From: an uncultured Paracoccaceae bacterium
Lineage (GTDB): Bacteria > Pseudomonadota > Alphaproteobacteria > Rhodobacterales > Rhodobacteraceae
NCBI GenBank assembly: GCA_947498985.1
Contig: CANMMF010000019.1
Coordinates: 1 to 50,821, forward strand
Reading direction: 5' to 3'
DNA length: 50,821 nt
Shown here piece by piece: positions 31,794 through 40,901 of this stretch; position 1 is the stretch's first letter; each line of letters begins with the position of its first letter. Made by a program: the position numbers and the translations under genes. The notes below the pieces were generated by a model. It searched no databases. It was not told where the DNA came from and worked only from the letters and a program-made list of their open reading frames with translations.

Positions 31794-32663
31794 ATGGAAC
31801 AGATTCTGGCCAACGGAGTCTATCTGGGCGCGCAATATGCGATGATCGCCCTTGGGCTTACTCTCATCTTCGCGTTGATGAACGTGCTCAATTTTGCCCA
31901 TGGGCAGATGTACGTTTTGGGTGGCTTTGTCACCTACACCTTCTATGGGCAGCTCGGTTTTCCCTTCGTATCCGGCCTCGTGATGTCCTGTGTGACCCTG
32001 TTCATACTTGGCGCGCTGATCGAAAGGTTTCTATTTGCGCCGGTGATAAAACGATCCTCCCGCGAGGAAAGCACGATGCTCCTCGCCGCCGGCCTCGCGT
32101 TCTTCTTCGACGCGGTGATCCTGCTGGTGTTCGGGGAAAAGCAGCGCGGCGTCCCCAAGATCGTCAACGGCGTCTTCAACTGGGATTTCCGGCTGATCAT
32201 GCCCTACGACAGGATCTTGATCTGTGTTCTGGCGATCCTGTCGATCGCGTCCTTCATCCTATTCATGCAGTATTCCAAGACCGGCCGGGCACTGCGTGCA
32301 CTGGCCCAGGACCGGACTGCCGCACAATTGATGGGCGTCAACGTCGACCGCTACTCGATGATTGGCTTTGCGCTCGGTGCCATGCTCGCAGGCCTTGTTG
32401 GTGGGCTGCTCGTCACGATCACCGGGGTCAATCTCGGGATGGGCGGACCGACCTCTATCAAAGCCTTCATGATGGTGATGATCGGCGGCGCAGGCGTGAT
32501 CTCGGGCGCCATTTGGGGCGGCATCATCCTCGGGTTTATGGAGGCTTTTGGCCTGGCCTACCTCGCACAATACGGCGACATCACCTACCTGCTGATTTTC
32601 GTGTCGCTGATGATCTTCCTCGCCATCCGCCCGCAGGGGCTGATGGGCAAGCCTTGGGGGTGA
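31794..32663 (+). CDS. Liv-type ABC transporter permease (LivH-like)
   Basis: 289 residues, about eight membrane helices. The family pattern is present: LANGVYLGAQYAMIALGLTL, LNFAHGQMYVLGGFVTYTFY, ALAQDRTAAQLMGVNVDRYS, GFALGAMLAGLVGGLLVTIT and the terminal RPQGLMGKPWG. It forms the membrane channel with the LivM-like protein encoded 4 bases later. It is the second gene of the transporter operon. Confidence 0.93.
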   Translation: MEQILANGVYLGAQYAMIALGLTLIFALMNVLNFAHGQMYVLGGFVTYTFYGQLGFPFVSGLVMSCVTLFILGALIERFLFAPVIKRSSREESTMLLAAGLAFFFDAVILLVFGEKQRGVPKIVNGVFNWDFRLIMPYDRILICVLAILSIASFILFMQYSKTGRALRALAQDRTAAQLMGVNVDRYSMIGFALGAMLAGLVGGLLVTITGVNLGMGGPTSIKAFMMVMIGGAGVISGAIWGGIILGFMEAFGLAYLAQYGDITYLLIFVSLMIFLAIRPQGLMGKPWG

Positions 32664-32667
32664 TGTG

Positions 32668-33654
32668 ATGCTGAAACTATCTGCTATTCAATGGACCGGA
32701 CTTGCAGTCTTCTTTCTGGCGATTTTCGTTGGTGTTCCGATGATGATCGCAGCAACGGGTCGAACGGATCTGTTCTTCACCTTGACGTCGGTCGGTCTTC
32801 TGGCCATCGCGAGCGCTGGTGTCTGGCTGACCTTCTACATTGGCCGGATCAACATCGGCCAAGGGGCGTTCGCGCTGCTCGGTGCCTATGTCTCGGCCAT
32901 ACTGGTGACCAAGGCGGGCATGTCTTTTTGGCTGTCGCTCCCACTCGCCGGACTGTTCGCAGCGTTCGTTGCGGTGCTGATCGGCCTGCCAATCCTGCGA
33001 CTGCGGGGCGTCTATTTCGCGATGATCACGCTTGTTCTGACACAGGTCTTCACCCTGACGGCGCTGGCCTTGCCGATCACCAATGGCGCCAAGGGCATTA
33101 CTTCGATACCGCTTCCAGGAGAATTGTCGATCCTCGGGATCACGCTGATCCCGGATTTCTCGACGCTTGAGAACCCGCGCCAAGCCTTCTATTTCACGAC
33201 CGCCGTGTTGATGGTGCTGACCTATGCGGCGCTCTACCGGATCGTCAATTCGCGGCTCGGGCACCTGTGCCGGTCGATGCAACAAAACGAGGAACTGGCC
33301 AGTTCCATCGGCGTCAACATCTCTTACATCCGCGTGCTGATCTTCGCGATCTCGTCCTTCTTTGGCGGCATCGGCGGGGCGGTCTTCGGCTCCATCGCAC
33401 AATCGGTCTATCCGTCCAGCTTCCAGGTCGCCGACAGCGTGAACTTCATGCTGAATTGCTTCCTTGGTGGGCTTGGCTATGTCTTTGGCCCGATGCTGGG
33501 CACGCTGGTGCTCTATTTCGGATGGGACTTGCTGTTTGAACTCGGCAAGTACCAGATGCTGATCTATTCCAGCCTTCTGATCTTCCTGATGCTGGTGTTG
33601 CCTAACGGCCTGTTGAGCCTGCGGCTTCCGAAAAAGGGAGGGCAGGACAAATGA
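32668..33654 (+). CDS. Liv-type ABC transporter permease (LivM-like)
   Basis: 328 residues from the ATG at 32668; a GTG one codon upstream is also possible. About nine to ten membrane helices: FYIGRINIGQGAFALLGAYV (conserved start of the family core), VAVLIGLPILRLRGVYFAMI, and the EAA-like loop SMQQNEELASSIGVNISYIR. It ends with LLSLRLPKKGGQDK. The stop overlaps the next start as ATGA, so expression with the first ATPase is coupled. Confidence 0.93.
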   Translation: MLKLSAIQWTGLAVFFLAIFVGVPMMIAATGRTDLFFTLTSVGLLAIASAGVWLTFYIGRINIGQGAFALLGAYVSAILVTKAGMSFWLSLPLAGLFAAFVAVLIGLPILRLRGVYFAMITLVLTQVFTLTALALPITNGAKGITSIPLPGELSILGITLIPDFSTLENPRQAFYFTTAVLMVLTYAALYRIVNSRLGHLCRSMQQNEELASSIGVNISYIRVLIFAISSFFGGIGGAVFGSIAQSVYPSSFQVADSVNFMLNCFLGGLGYVFGPMLGTLVLYFGWDLLFELGKYQMLIYSSLLIFLMLVLPNGLLSLRLPKKGGQDK

Positions 33655-34433
33655 GTGCGCTTCTTGAGATCCGTCATGTCACCAAGAAATTTGGTGGTCT
33701 GACAGCCAACAATGACATCTCCTTCGATGTTCATGACAACGAGATCCTGTCGGTGATCGGGCCGAACGGAGCCGGGAAATCGACCCTGTTCAAGATGATC
33801 TCGTCTTTCCTGCCCACGACAAGTGGTGAGGTTCTTTACAAGGGCGAGCGTATTTCCAACCTCAAACCGCACGTCGTGGCGCGCAAGGGTATCGTGCGCA
33901 CGTTCCAGGAAACAACGATCTTCAAATCGATGACGGTGCGTGAAAGCGTCATCGTTGCACAACACCTGCGCGCCAAAGCCTCGCTGGCTGGCTATTTCTG
34001 GGGCACAAAGACCGCCCATGACGATGTCGACAGCTTCGGCAACTATGCCGATGATCTGATCGAGTTCCTTGGCATGTCCGAGATTTCCAACGAACAGGCG
34101 TCGAACCTGCCGCAGGGCAACCTACGCGCGCTAGGCATCGCCATCGGGCTCGCGACCGACCCAAAGGTGTTGCTGCTGGACGAGCCGTTCGCAGGGATGA
34201 ACCACGACGAGACCATGAAGATGGTCGACCTTGTGCGAAAGGTTCGGGATGAGCGCGAGGTGACCGTTCTTTTGGTGGAGCACGATATGCCCGCCGTCAT
34301 GCGGATTTCGGACCGCATCGTTGTGCTCAACTTTGGCGAGATGATCGCAGAAGGCACCCCCTCGGAGATACAGAACAACGAGCGCGTGATCGAAGCCTAT
34401 CTGGGCAGCGCAGACGACGAGATAGGGATCTGA
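33651..34433 (+). CDS. Liv-type ABC transporter ATPase (LivG-like)
   Basis: 260 residues. Walker A is GPNGAGKST and Walker B is VLLLDEPFAGMN. The Q-loop lies in GIVRTFQETTIF. The signature segment reads LPQGNLRALGIAIGL, where LivG proteins normally have LPYGxQRRLEIARAL; the usual Arg-Glu pair is changed, but LivG members tolerate variation here. His switch: LVEHDMPAVMRISDRI. The C-terminal extension is short. It drives uptake together with the LivF-like ATPase. Confidence 0.93.
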   Translation: MSALLEIRHVTKKFGGLTANNDISFDVHDNEILSVIGPNGAGKSTLFKMISSFLPTTSGEVLYKGERISNLKPHVVARKGIVRTFQETTIFKSMTVRESVIVAQHLRAKASLAGYFWGTKTAHDDVDSFGNYADDLIEFLGMSEISNEQASNLPQGNLRALGIAIGLATDPKVLLLDEPFAGMNHDETMKMVDLVRKVRDEREVTVLLVEHDMPAVMRISDRIVVLNFGEMIAEGTPSEIQNNERVIEAYLGSADDEIGI

Positions 34434-34436
34434 TCC

Positions 34437-35159
34437 ATGGGCAAAATGTTGGATTTCAAGGATGTCGAGCTCTACTACGATCACGTCTATGCGCTGAAGG
34501 GCGTGTCGATTGACCTGGAGCAAGGTGAAACGGTCGCCCTGATTGGCGCGAACGGTGCCGGCAAAAGCTCGATCTTGCGCGCTATCACCGGGCTGGCCAA
34601 ACCGCGCTCTGGCAGCGTGGAGTTCGAGGGCAAGCGGATCGACGGCACCGACCCTTCAGATATCGTCGCAGGTGGTATCGCCATGGTACCCGAAGGCCGC
34701 CGCGTGTTCCCCTATATGAGTGTCAAGGACAACCTGCTAATGGGCGCATTCACGCGCGGCAAGGACTCCGGAGTTCAGGACACGCTTGATAGCGTTCTCG
34801 AACGCTTTCCGCGACTGAAAGAGCGGTTCAAGCAGTCTGCTGGAACGCTCTCGGGCGGTGAACAGCAGATGATGGTGATTGGCCGTGCCCTGATGGCCAA
34901 GCCGCGCCTTCTGCTGCTGGATGAGCCGTCGCTCGGGATCGCACCCAAGCTGGTGCAGGACATCGCGCGCTCGATCGTCGCAATCAACCGTGACGAAGGC
35001 GTTTCCGTTCTCCTTGTCGAACAGAACTCTCGCATGGCTTTGTCGATCTCGCACCGGGCCTATGCGCTCAGCACCGGCAACGTGGTGATTGAAGGCAACT
35101 CCAAGGAATTGCTGCACGACGACCGGATCAAAGCCGCCTATCTCGGCGGCGATGTATAG
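34437..35159 (+). CDS. Liv-type ABC transporter ATPase (LivF-like)
   Basis: 240 residues. Walker A is GANGAGKSS, the signature is TLSGGEQQMMVIGRALMAKP, Walker B is LLLLDEPSLGIAPKL, and the switch reads LLVEQNSRMALSISHRAYAL, where Gln replaces the usual His as in most LivF proteins. The loop GIAMVPEGRRVFPYMSVKDN is typical. The gene starts 3 bases after the LivG-like stop and is followed 9 bases later by the racemase gene. Confidence 0.94.
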   Translation: MGKMLDFKDVELYYDHVYALKGVSIDLEQGETVALIGANGAGKSSILRAITGLAKPRSGSVEFEGKRIDGTDPSDIVAGGIAMVPEGRRVFPYMSVKDNLLMGAFTRGKDSGVQDTLDSVLERFPRLKERFKQSAGTLSGGEQQMMVIGRALMAKPRLLLLDEPSLGIAPKLVQDIARSIVAINRDEGVSVLLVEQNSRMALSISHRAYALSTGNVVIEGNSKELLHDDRIKAAYLGGDV

Positions 35160-35168
35160 GAGGCACGC

Positions 35169-35912
35169 ATGAAACTCCTGCTGATCAATCCCAACATCAC
35201 TGCGTCAATGACGGAGAAGGCGGCGGTTGCGGCCCGCCGCGTTGCGCACCGCGACACCGAGATCGTCGCGACCAACCCCACAGTTGGTCCTTATAGCATC
35301 GAAGGCTTTTACGATGTTGCCCGCTGTCTGCCGGGCCTTCTGGACGAGGCGCAACGGCACACGGACGTGGATGCCGTCATCATAGCCTGTTTCGACGACA
35401 CGGGTCTTGATGCCATGCGATGCTTGCTTGACGTGCCTGTTATCGGCATCGGCGAGGCGGGATATCACGCGGCGGCCATGCTGGCACACCGCTTCTCAGT
35501 TGTGACCACGCTCAGCCGGTCGGTCGCAGGTATAACGGACAACCTCAAACGCTACGGGCTGGACGCAAAGTGCGCCAGTGTGCGGGCAACCGATATACCC
35601 GTGCTGAAACTGGAAGAGGGCGATTCCGCCTGCATTGACCAGATCCGTGAAGAAATTGCTGTCGCCATTGAACAGGACAAGGCAGAGGCAATCGTGCTCG
35701 GCTGTGCCGGCATGGCCGATCTGATGCATCAGTTCTCAGAAGAATTCGATGTTCCTGTGATCGACGGCATTTCGTGTGCGGTGGGTATGGTCCAGACACT
35801 GGTTGCTGCCGGTCTTTCGACATCCAAGGCTGGTGCATACGCAGCCGCGGTCGACAAGACGCATGTGGCTGAAGAGGCCGGCGACACAGCCGCGCGCATC
35901 AGCGCGGAATAA
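35169..35912 (+). CDS. Asp/Glu/hydantoin racemase family, probable allantoin/hydantoin racemase
   Basis: 247 residues. The start is MKLLLINPNITASMTEKAAV, typical of the hydantoin racemase group (INPNxSxxMT). The two catalytic cysteines are Cys74 in VIIACFDDTGLDA and Cys179 in IVLGCAGMADL. GIGEAGYHAAAMLAHRFSVV is also conserved. Members interconvert the enantiomers of hydantoins or allantoin. The position between a transporter and a PuuE-type allantoinase gene favours allantoin. AGGAGG precedes the ATG, and the gene shows no damage, in contrast to the two genes that follow. Confidence 0.9.
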   Translation: MKLLLINPNITASMTEKAAVAARRVAHRDTEIVATNPTVGPYSIEGFYDVARCLPGLLDEAQRHTDVDAVIIACFDDTGLDAMRCLLDVPVIGIGEAGYHAAAMLAHRFSVVTTLSRSVAGITDNLKRYGLDAKCASVRATDIPVLKLEEGDSACIDQIREEIAVAIEQDKAEAIVLGCAGMADLMHQFSEEFDVPVIDGISCAVGMVQTLVAAGLSTSKAGAYAAAVDKTHVAEEAGDTAARISAE

Positions 35913-35952
35913 TCCAGAAGCCTCCGCAGACTTGAACGTTTGGAGGAGACCC

Positions 35953-37171
35953 ATGATCTACCCGAGAATAATGCGCGGATACGGGCAGCAAACGCCCGAC
36001 CCGAAATGGCCGGGTGGAGCGAAAATCGCGATCCAGTTCGTCCTGAATTACGAGGAAGGCGGTGAGAACTGCATCCTGCATGGGGACGCTGCATCCGAGG
36101 CTTTTCTGTCCGATATTCCGGGTGCTTCTCCGTGGCCCGGGCAAAGGCACTGGAACATGGAGTCAATCTATGAATATGGCGCCCGCGCCGGATTCTGGCG
36201 GCTTCACCGGTTGTTCACCGGCGCTGATATCCCTCTCACGATCTATGGCGTGGCCAGTGCCTTGGCCCGCAGCCCGGAACAGGTCGAAGCCATGCAGGCC
36301 GCTGGGTGGGAAATTGCCAGCCACGGCCTGAAATGGGTTGAGCACAAAGACATGTCCGAAGCAGAGAAACGCGTAGCGATTGCCGAGGCGATCCGGCTGC
36401 ACACCGAATTTGTCGGTGAGCGCCCCCGCGGCTGGTATACTGGTCGATGCAGCGCCAATACCGTGCGCCTCGTCGCGGAAGAAGGCGGGTTCGACTACGT
36501 TTTGGACACCTACGATGACGACTTGCCCTACTGGCTCGAGTTGCAGATCGCGACCAGTTGATCATCCCATACACACTCGAAGCGAACGACATGCGCTTTG
36601 CCACGGCGCCGGGCTACATAACGGGCGAGCAGTTCTTCCGATACCTTAAGGACGCATTGATGTGCTCTACTCGGAGGGACAGGATGGCGCAGCCAGAATG
36701 ATGAGTATCGGTCTGCATTGCCGCCTGATCGACCGGCCCGGCAAGCTGGCGGGGCTGAAGCGTTTTGTCGACAATATTGGCGGCTACAACGATGTCTGGT
36801 GTCCACGCCGGATCGACATTGCGGAGCATTGGCAGGCCCGCCACCCGCCGGTGCGCGGCCCTAAGGTTCACACCTTGTCAGAGAAGGAGTTTGCGGGGCG
36901 CTTTGCCGAAATGTTCCCAGGCGCCAGATGGGTGGCCGAACGAGCCGCGAAAACGGAAAAGGGCCCGGCGCATGACTGCCTTGCTGGCGTGCGCAGTCTG
37001 CTCTGCCGGACCTTTCGCAGCGCAACAGCGGCCGAACAACAAGCCGTCGGGGCTGAGTTCGAAGCGCTTGGGTTTGATGTCGTTTTGGCGGGGGATCGAC
37101 AGGCAACCCGCCGAAACATCGAGATAGCCGCGCGCCAAAGGCTGGCGGCCATCCTGAACGAGAAAATGTGA
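35953..37171 (+). pseudogene. puuE: Frameshifted PuuE-type allantoinase fused to a degraded OHCU decarboxylase (UraD) domain
   Basis: The reading begins at an ATG behind GGAGGAG: MIYPRIMRGYGQQTPDPKWP, then IAIQFVLNYEEGGENCILHG, the start of PuuE (polysaccharide-deacetylase fold allantoinase). After DDDLPYWLELQ a base is missing (CAGAT near 36546 where CAGGAT restores LELQDRDQLIIPYT). After YLKDAL a second is missing (TTGAT near 36659, TTGGAT restores DVLYSEGQ). The frame then continues through the end of PuuE (WCPRRIDIAEHWQARHPP) into a UraD-like part (EFAGRFAEMFPGARWVAERA). That part lacks the catalytic HPDLAG segment and ends at 37171. Frameshifts could be sequencing errors, but the missing UraD segment suggests real decay. 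Confidence 0.75.
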
Positions 37172-37197
37172 CCGAATTGCACTCCCGGGGATCGATA

Positions 37198-37817
37198 ATG
37201 CATTACGCGCCAAAGGGCGGTCTTCCGCCTCAGACCCAGTTGCTTACCGACCGCGCCATGTTCACCGAGGCATATGCGGTCATCCCAAAGGGACCTACAG
37301 CGATATCGTCACCAGCTACCTGCCGTTCTGGGAGGGTGCCCGGTTCTGCGTTCTGGCACGGCCCCTCTCCGGTTTCGCGGAAACGTTTTCCCAATACATA
37401 GCGGAACCAAAGCCCGACGGTGGCAGCAGCCGACCGGAAACCGATCCCGGGATCGAAGCGGTCCTCTTCGTGGTCGATGGCAACCTGACTCTGACCTTCG
37501 GCGGGGTGACCCATGACCTGGCGCCCGGCGGCTATGCCTATCTCGCGCCGGGCGCCGACTGGTCCATCCGGAACACGTCACAGGCCGAGGTCCGGTTCCA
37601 CTGGATCCGCAAAGCCTACCAGGCGCTGGACGGCCTCGACATGCCGGAGAGTTTCGTCACGAACGAGCGAGGCATCGACCCGATCCCGATGCCGGACACC
37701 GGCGGCGCCTGGGCCACGACACGCTTTGTCGCGCCCGAAGACCTGCGCCACGACATGCACGTCAATATCGTCACCTTCCAGACAGGCGGCGTGATCCCCT
37801 TTGCCGAAACCCATGTC
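37198..37817 (+). pseudogene. allE: Frameshifted and truncated (S)-ureidoglycine aminohydrolase (AllE-like)
   Basis: The start is MHYAPKGGLPPQTQLLTDRA then MFTEAYAVIPKG. At 37284-37286 the run ATCCCAAA needs one more C to continue as TYSDIVTSYLPFWEGARF, and the frame then stays open through VVDGNLTLTFGGVTHDLAPG and GGAWATTRFVAPEDLRHDMH to GGVIPFAETHV. There, at about 37817, similarity ends, where intact proteins have the second cupin with its manganese ligands. The missing part is replaced by unrelated sequence and a repeat copy. The truncated enzyme could not complete its active site. Confidence 0.75.
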
Positions 37818-37874
37818 ATTGGCAGCAATGCGCGGTTCTCACCCATTCATGCATCGTGCAGCATCGGTTGTTCT

Positions 37875-38015
37875 GGGCTCTTTGCCGACCTCGGAGGCGG
37901 TGCAGCATTACCCCTGCCCCGCCTCAATCGACACTCGCTCATCGGCCCATTCCCGCCATTGGCCAACGGCTCAAGATGCTGCAGTCGCAGCCCGCTTTGC
38001 GGACATTGGCTTTAG
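37875..38015 (+). repeat. Dispersed intergenic repeat, copy H (both halves, tail missing)
   Basis: The left half runs GGGCTCTTTGCCGACC to GGTGCAGCATT, the centre is CGGCCCATTCCCGCC, and the right half is GATGCTGCAGTCGCAGCCCG followed by GCGGACATTGGCTT. It begins about 58 bases after the point where the AllE-like gene breaks off. The short stretch between them shows no gene. Confidence 0.7.
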
Positions 38016-38060
38016 TGACCAGTGCCTTTATCATTTACCCCAGACCAAAGAGGCATTCGG

Positions 38061-38327
38061 ATGGAACGCGAACCCAACCTTGTTATTTCCAGCGCCTCTC
38101 AGCGCATCGTTGAGGATGGAGTGCCGTTCAAGGTGGAAATCTACAAACTCGAAGGCGGGGACGGTTGGTCGCTGGAAGTTGTGACCGAAGACGGGACATC
38201 CATTGTCTGGGACGATCTCTTTGAAGACGACCGAGCCGCATTCGAAGAGGCAATCAGCACCATTCGCAGCGAAGGCGCAGTCGCATTTGCCAACGGTGGA
38301 TCAAACGTCGTCCCGTTTAAGCAGTAG
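38061..38327 (+). CDS. Small acidic hypothetical protein (88 residues)
   Basis: The ATG at 38061 opens MEREPNLVISSASQRIVEDG. The middle reads VPFKVEIYKLEGGDGWSLEV, and the end EDDRAAFEEAISTIRSEGAV. It looks like a small beta-sheet followed by a helix. It is strongly acidic with no membrane segment or signal. I do not recognise a named family. GAGG lies about 10 bases upstream. Confidence 0.65.
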   Translation: MEREPNLVISSASQRIVEDGVPFKVEIYKLEGGDGWSLEVVTEDGTSIVWDDLFEDDRAAFEEAISTIRSEGAVAFANGGSNVVPFKQ

Positions 38328-38415
38328 CCGAACTGCCCAAAGCAGTCCCGATCTATTGGGTAAATTGCTGCATTGAAGCTTGACGAAATTCAGGTTGCTG
38401 GCGTTCCCTGTGACT

Positions 38416-38652
38416 ATGGAGATCAATGAAGACAGTGTTGACGACGCGGTTCTGGCGCTGCTCTGGCTGACGCTCCACAACGGTCGCCGTGCATGGAAGG
38501 GCCATGACTGGACAGTGCTCGGTCGGTTGCACGAAAAGGGACTAATTCTGGATCCGGTCGGCAAAACAAAGTCGGTAGTGCTTACAAACGACGGCTTGCG
38601 CCGGTCAGAAGAACTGTTCAAAGCCCTTTTCACCAATGCGCCAAAGCCTTGA
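38416..38652 (+). CDS. DUF6429 family protein
   Basis: 78 residues. MEINEDSVDDAVLALLWLTL, AWKGHDWTVLGRLHEKGLI, and VVLTNDGLRRSEELFKALF match DUF6429, a small helical family often seen beside mobile elements. A winged-helix-like layout is possible (LTNDGLRRSEELF is a typical last helix). The start at 38416 is chosen because the family begins here. No function is known. Confidence 0.75.
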   Translation: MEINEDSVDDAVLALLWLTLHNGRRAWKGHDWTVLGRLHEKGLILDPVGKTKSVVLTNDGLRRSEELFKALFTNAPKP

Positions 38653-38708
38653 CTGAACGAAGAGATATCTCTGGCAAACGCGGCCCGAAGCTGCCTTTGG
38701 CCGATTTG

Positions 38709-38755
38709 CCGAGGTGCTGCGGTCGAAGCCCGCGTTGGGGAAGTTGGTCGCACGC
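38709..38755 (+). repeat. Dispersed intergenic repeat, copy I (degraded fragment)
   Basis: GAGGTGCTGCGGTCGAAGCC then CGCGTTGGGGAAGTTGGTCG keeps the core of the right half with several changes. One hairpin arm has lost a base match (CGAAGC for CGCAGC). Confidence 0.45.
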
Positions 38756-38804
38756 TCTTGATGTTGCATCTACGAGCTAGCCAGAGAATGGACGAAAGCT
38801 GTCC

Positions 38805-39233
38805 TTATTGGCTGTGATAAGCTTCTAGTGACGCGAGACCGGCTTCGTACATGCCCTGTACCATAGGACAGAATTGGTCAGCGCTGTCCGGTTCTAGCAC
38901 GAGGTTTGCTGACCACGACACGAAGCTATTTCCGTCACCAACGTCATCGATGCGGATTGTTCCAACGACGTTCTTGGCGGGCATTCCATGTTCATCAATC
39001 GCATAAGAAAGTGTTCGTGTGGCCGGGTCTCGCAAGATGACCCGTTCCTTCAACACACCACCATCTTGCATGATGCAAACTCGCCTTGTCTCGCGACCGA
39101 CAGCATCCGTGACGGTGCTCTCGCTTATCAAGTCAGGATACCAATCCTCCATACCGGTCATTTTGCTGACGGTTAGCCAAAGCTCAGAAGCCTTCACAGA
39201 CATGGTGCGTTCGGCACGAACATGATGGGTCAT
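38805..39233 (-). CDS. SRPBCC-family protein
   Basis: 142 residues with a START-like helix-grip fold: RAERTMSVKASELWLTVSKM, EDWYPDLISESTVTD, RRVCIMQDGGVLKERVILRD, TLSYAIDEHGMPAKNVVGTI, MYEAGLASLEAYHSQ. Members bind hydrophobic ligands or act as small cyclase-like enzymes. It is the third gene in a minus-strand group after the DUF2892 and DUF1330 genes, 57 bases behind the latter. Confidence 0.85.
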   Translation of the reverse strand: MTHHVRAERTMSVKASELWLTVSKMTGMEDWYPDLISESTVTDAVGRETRRVCIMQDGGVLKERVILRDPATRTLSYAIDEHGMPAKNVVGTIRIDDVGDGNSFVSWSANLVLEPDSADQFCPMVQGMYEAGLASLEAYHSQ

Positions 39234-39290
39234 CTCTACGCTCTTTCTTGAAGGATTGGTGGGCTCGGGCGAAAACGCCCGAACCTCTGG

Positions 39291-39674
39291 CTACTGCTGG
39301 GGCATCTGAAACGCCGGGGTGGCGAACAGTACCGAGACAGCCTCATTGCTCAACTCGCGCCGCGCGGGCGCGATCGCCTGATACTCAGCACTTCCATACC
39401 AGGTTTCTAATGCTTCCATCGTTTGGAACCGGACAATGGCCGTCCAAGTCGCGCCGTAGTCCCCCTCCAACACGCTGACCGATGGGCTTCCGACCAGCAC
39501 CTCAGCGCCAGCCTTGGCAAGCATCGGGAACACGGGCCGCTCATAGGTTTCGAAGTAAGCGTTGAGGTCCGAGACCTCCAATACAGCGACAAGGTACGCA
39601 GGCTGATCCTCTGCAAGTGCCGCGCCAGAAAGTGCTGCGGATAGCGCTGTAGCTGCAAGAATACGTTTCATCAT
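39291..39674 (-). CDS. Secreted DUF1330 family protein
   Basis: 127 residues. Signal peptide MMKRILAATALSAALSGAAL with cleavage after ALA. Then one DUF1330 domain: AYLVAVLEVSDLNAYFETYE, AGAEVLVGSPSVSVLEGDYG, TMEALETWYGSAEYQAIAPA. Unlike the DUF1330 protein at 14823 this one is exported. The gene follows the DUF2892 gene by 13 bases and precedes the SRPBCC gene. Confidence 0.88.
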   Translation of the reverse strand: MMKRILAATALSAALSGAALAEDQPAYLVAVLEVSDLNAYFETYERPVFPMLAKAGAEVLVGSPSVSVLEGDYGATWTAIVRFQTMEALETWYGSAEYQAIAPARRELSNEAVSVLFATPAFQMPQQ

Positions 39675-39687
39675 TTGACTCTTCCCC

Positions 39688-39921
39688 TCAGGACGACTGG
39701 TTTGTCGAACATGTGCTGATGCCGAGCATCGCGTAGATGGAACACCGCGAGGTCACCGCCGTGACCAGCAGCATCGCGGCAAGGACGGCACTGACGATCA
39801 ATGCCGTACCGGAGAGCGTTTCGGTCAACCAAAGAACGGCGACGACAAAAGCTGGCACCGCGCGGATGATGCGGTCGGCTGTGCCGACATTGCGGGTTGT
39901 GAAACGCTTGATCAGCGACAT
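39688..39921 (-). CDS. DUF2892 (YgaP-type) inner membrane protein
   Basis: 77 residues. The family pattern is clear: RNVGTADRIIRAVPAFVVAV, then two membrane helices, ending VTSRCSIYAMLGISTCSTNQ (the conserved CPxYxLLGISTC with Pro replaced by Ser). In YgaP this domain is fused to a rhodanese; here it is free. It is the first gene of a three-gene group and is divergent from the LysR at 39998, which likely controls it. Confidence 0.88.
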   Translation of the reverse strand: MSLIKRFTTRNVGTADRIIRAVPAFVVAVLWLTETLSGTALIVSAVLAAMLLVTAVTSRCSIYAMLGISTCSTNQSS

Positions 39922-39997
39922 GAGAGTGGGCTCCTTTCATTGGGTTGCCAAACATCTACACTGGATCAAAACGAAACAAACGGACTATAATTGACGT

Positions 39998-40900
39998 ATG
40001 GCTGGATCATTTGTGGACCGGTGTTGGGATTTGTCATTGAAGCTTGATTGGAACGATCTGCGCGTGTTTCTCGCGCTCGAGCGTGGGGCATCCGCGCGCG
40101 CTGCGGCGGCCCAACTCGGCACAAGCCACTCGACCGTTCTCCGTCGGCTGCAAGCACTCGAAGACGCCTTCAATGCTCAGCTCTTCGATCGCACGCCCGA
40201 AGGGTTCGCGCTCACAGGACCCGGTGAGCGGCTTCTTGCGAAGGCTCAACAAATAGAAGCCGAAGTCTTCGAAGTTCAGCGCGAAATCACAGGTTCGGAC
40301 ATAGAGCTTGAAGGAGCGGTGAAGCTGACGGCACCTCCGGCCGTCTTGAAGTACCTGTTGCTTCCCATACTAGCTGAGTTCCAAGAAACGTATCCGAAGA
40401 TCGAATTGGAGGTCGCCTCTACCGACAGCTTTGCGGATCTGGATCGTAGAGACGCTGACCTGGCTATCAGGTTTTCGCACTCACCGGATGAACACCTCGT
40501 CGGGCGACGCCTTCCAGAGTTCCACGATGCAATCTATGTGAGCAACGATGCAGATCCAAACGACCCGTCGCTTGGCTGGATTGGTTGGCCGGATCAACAC
40601 AGGTTTCACAACCGTATTGCATCAACGCCGTTTTCAGATCGTCCGGTTGCTTGGCGGCTGCCTGGACTTGAGCTTCAAGCAGAAGCCGCTCGACAAGGTC
40701 GAGGCATTGGCCTCTTACCATGCATCATGGGTGACCAGGATCCGGAGTTAAGGCGTGTGAATGCAGACTTCACCCAGCCCACACTTCCGGCGTGGTTGCT
40801 TCAGCACCCTGATCTCCGTCGTCTAGAAAGGGTCCGCGTCTTTGCCGACTTCATCTTCAAGGAGATCACAAGGCTGAGAGACAAGGTTTCTGGACGATAG
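39998..40900 (+). CDS. LysR-family transcriptional regulator
   Basis: 300 residues. LDWNDLRVFLALERGASARA, AAAQLGTSHSTVLRRLQALE and DAFNAQLFDRTPEGFALTGP form the helix-turn-helix. The effector domain includes EGAVKLTAPPAVLKYLLLPI and DADLAIRFSHSPDEHLVGRR. The recognition helix with HSTVLRRL is typical of the branch that senses unknown stress or aromatic signals. It is divergent from the DUF2892-DUF1330-SRPBCC group, with 76 bases between the starts. Confidence 0.92.
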   Translation: MAGSFVDRCWDLSLKLDWNDLRVFLALERGASARAAAAQLGTSHSTVLRRLQALEDAFNAQLFDRTPEGFALTGPGERLLAKAQQIEAEVFEVQREITGSDIELEGAVKLTAPPAVLKYLLLPILAEFQETYPKIELEVASTDSFADLDRRDADLAIRFSHSPDEHLVGRRLPEFHDAIYVSNDADPNDPSLGWIGWPDQHRFHNRIASTPFSDRPVAWRLPGLELQAEAARQGRGIGLLPCIMGDQDPELRRVNADFTQPTLPAWLLQHPDLRRLERVRVFADFIFKEITRLRDKVSGR

Positions 40901-40901
40901 G

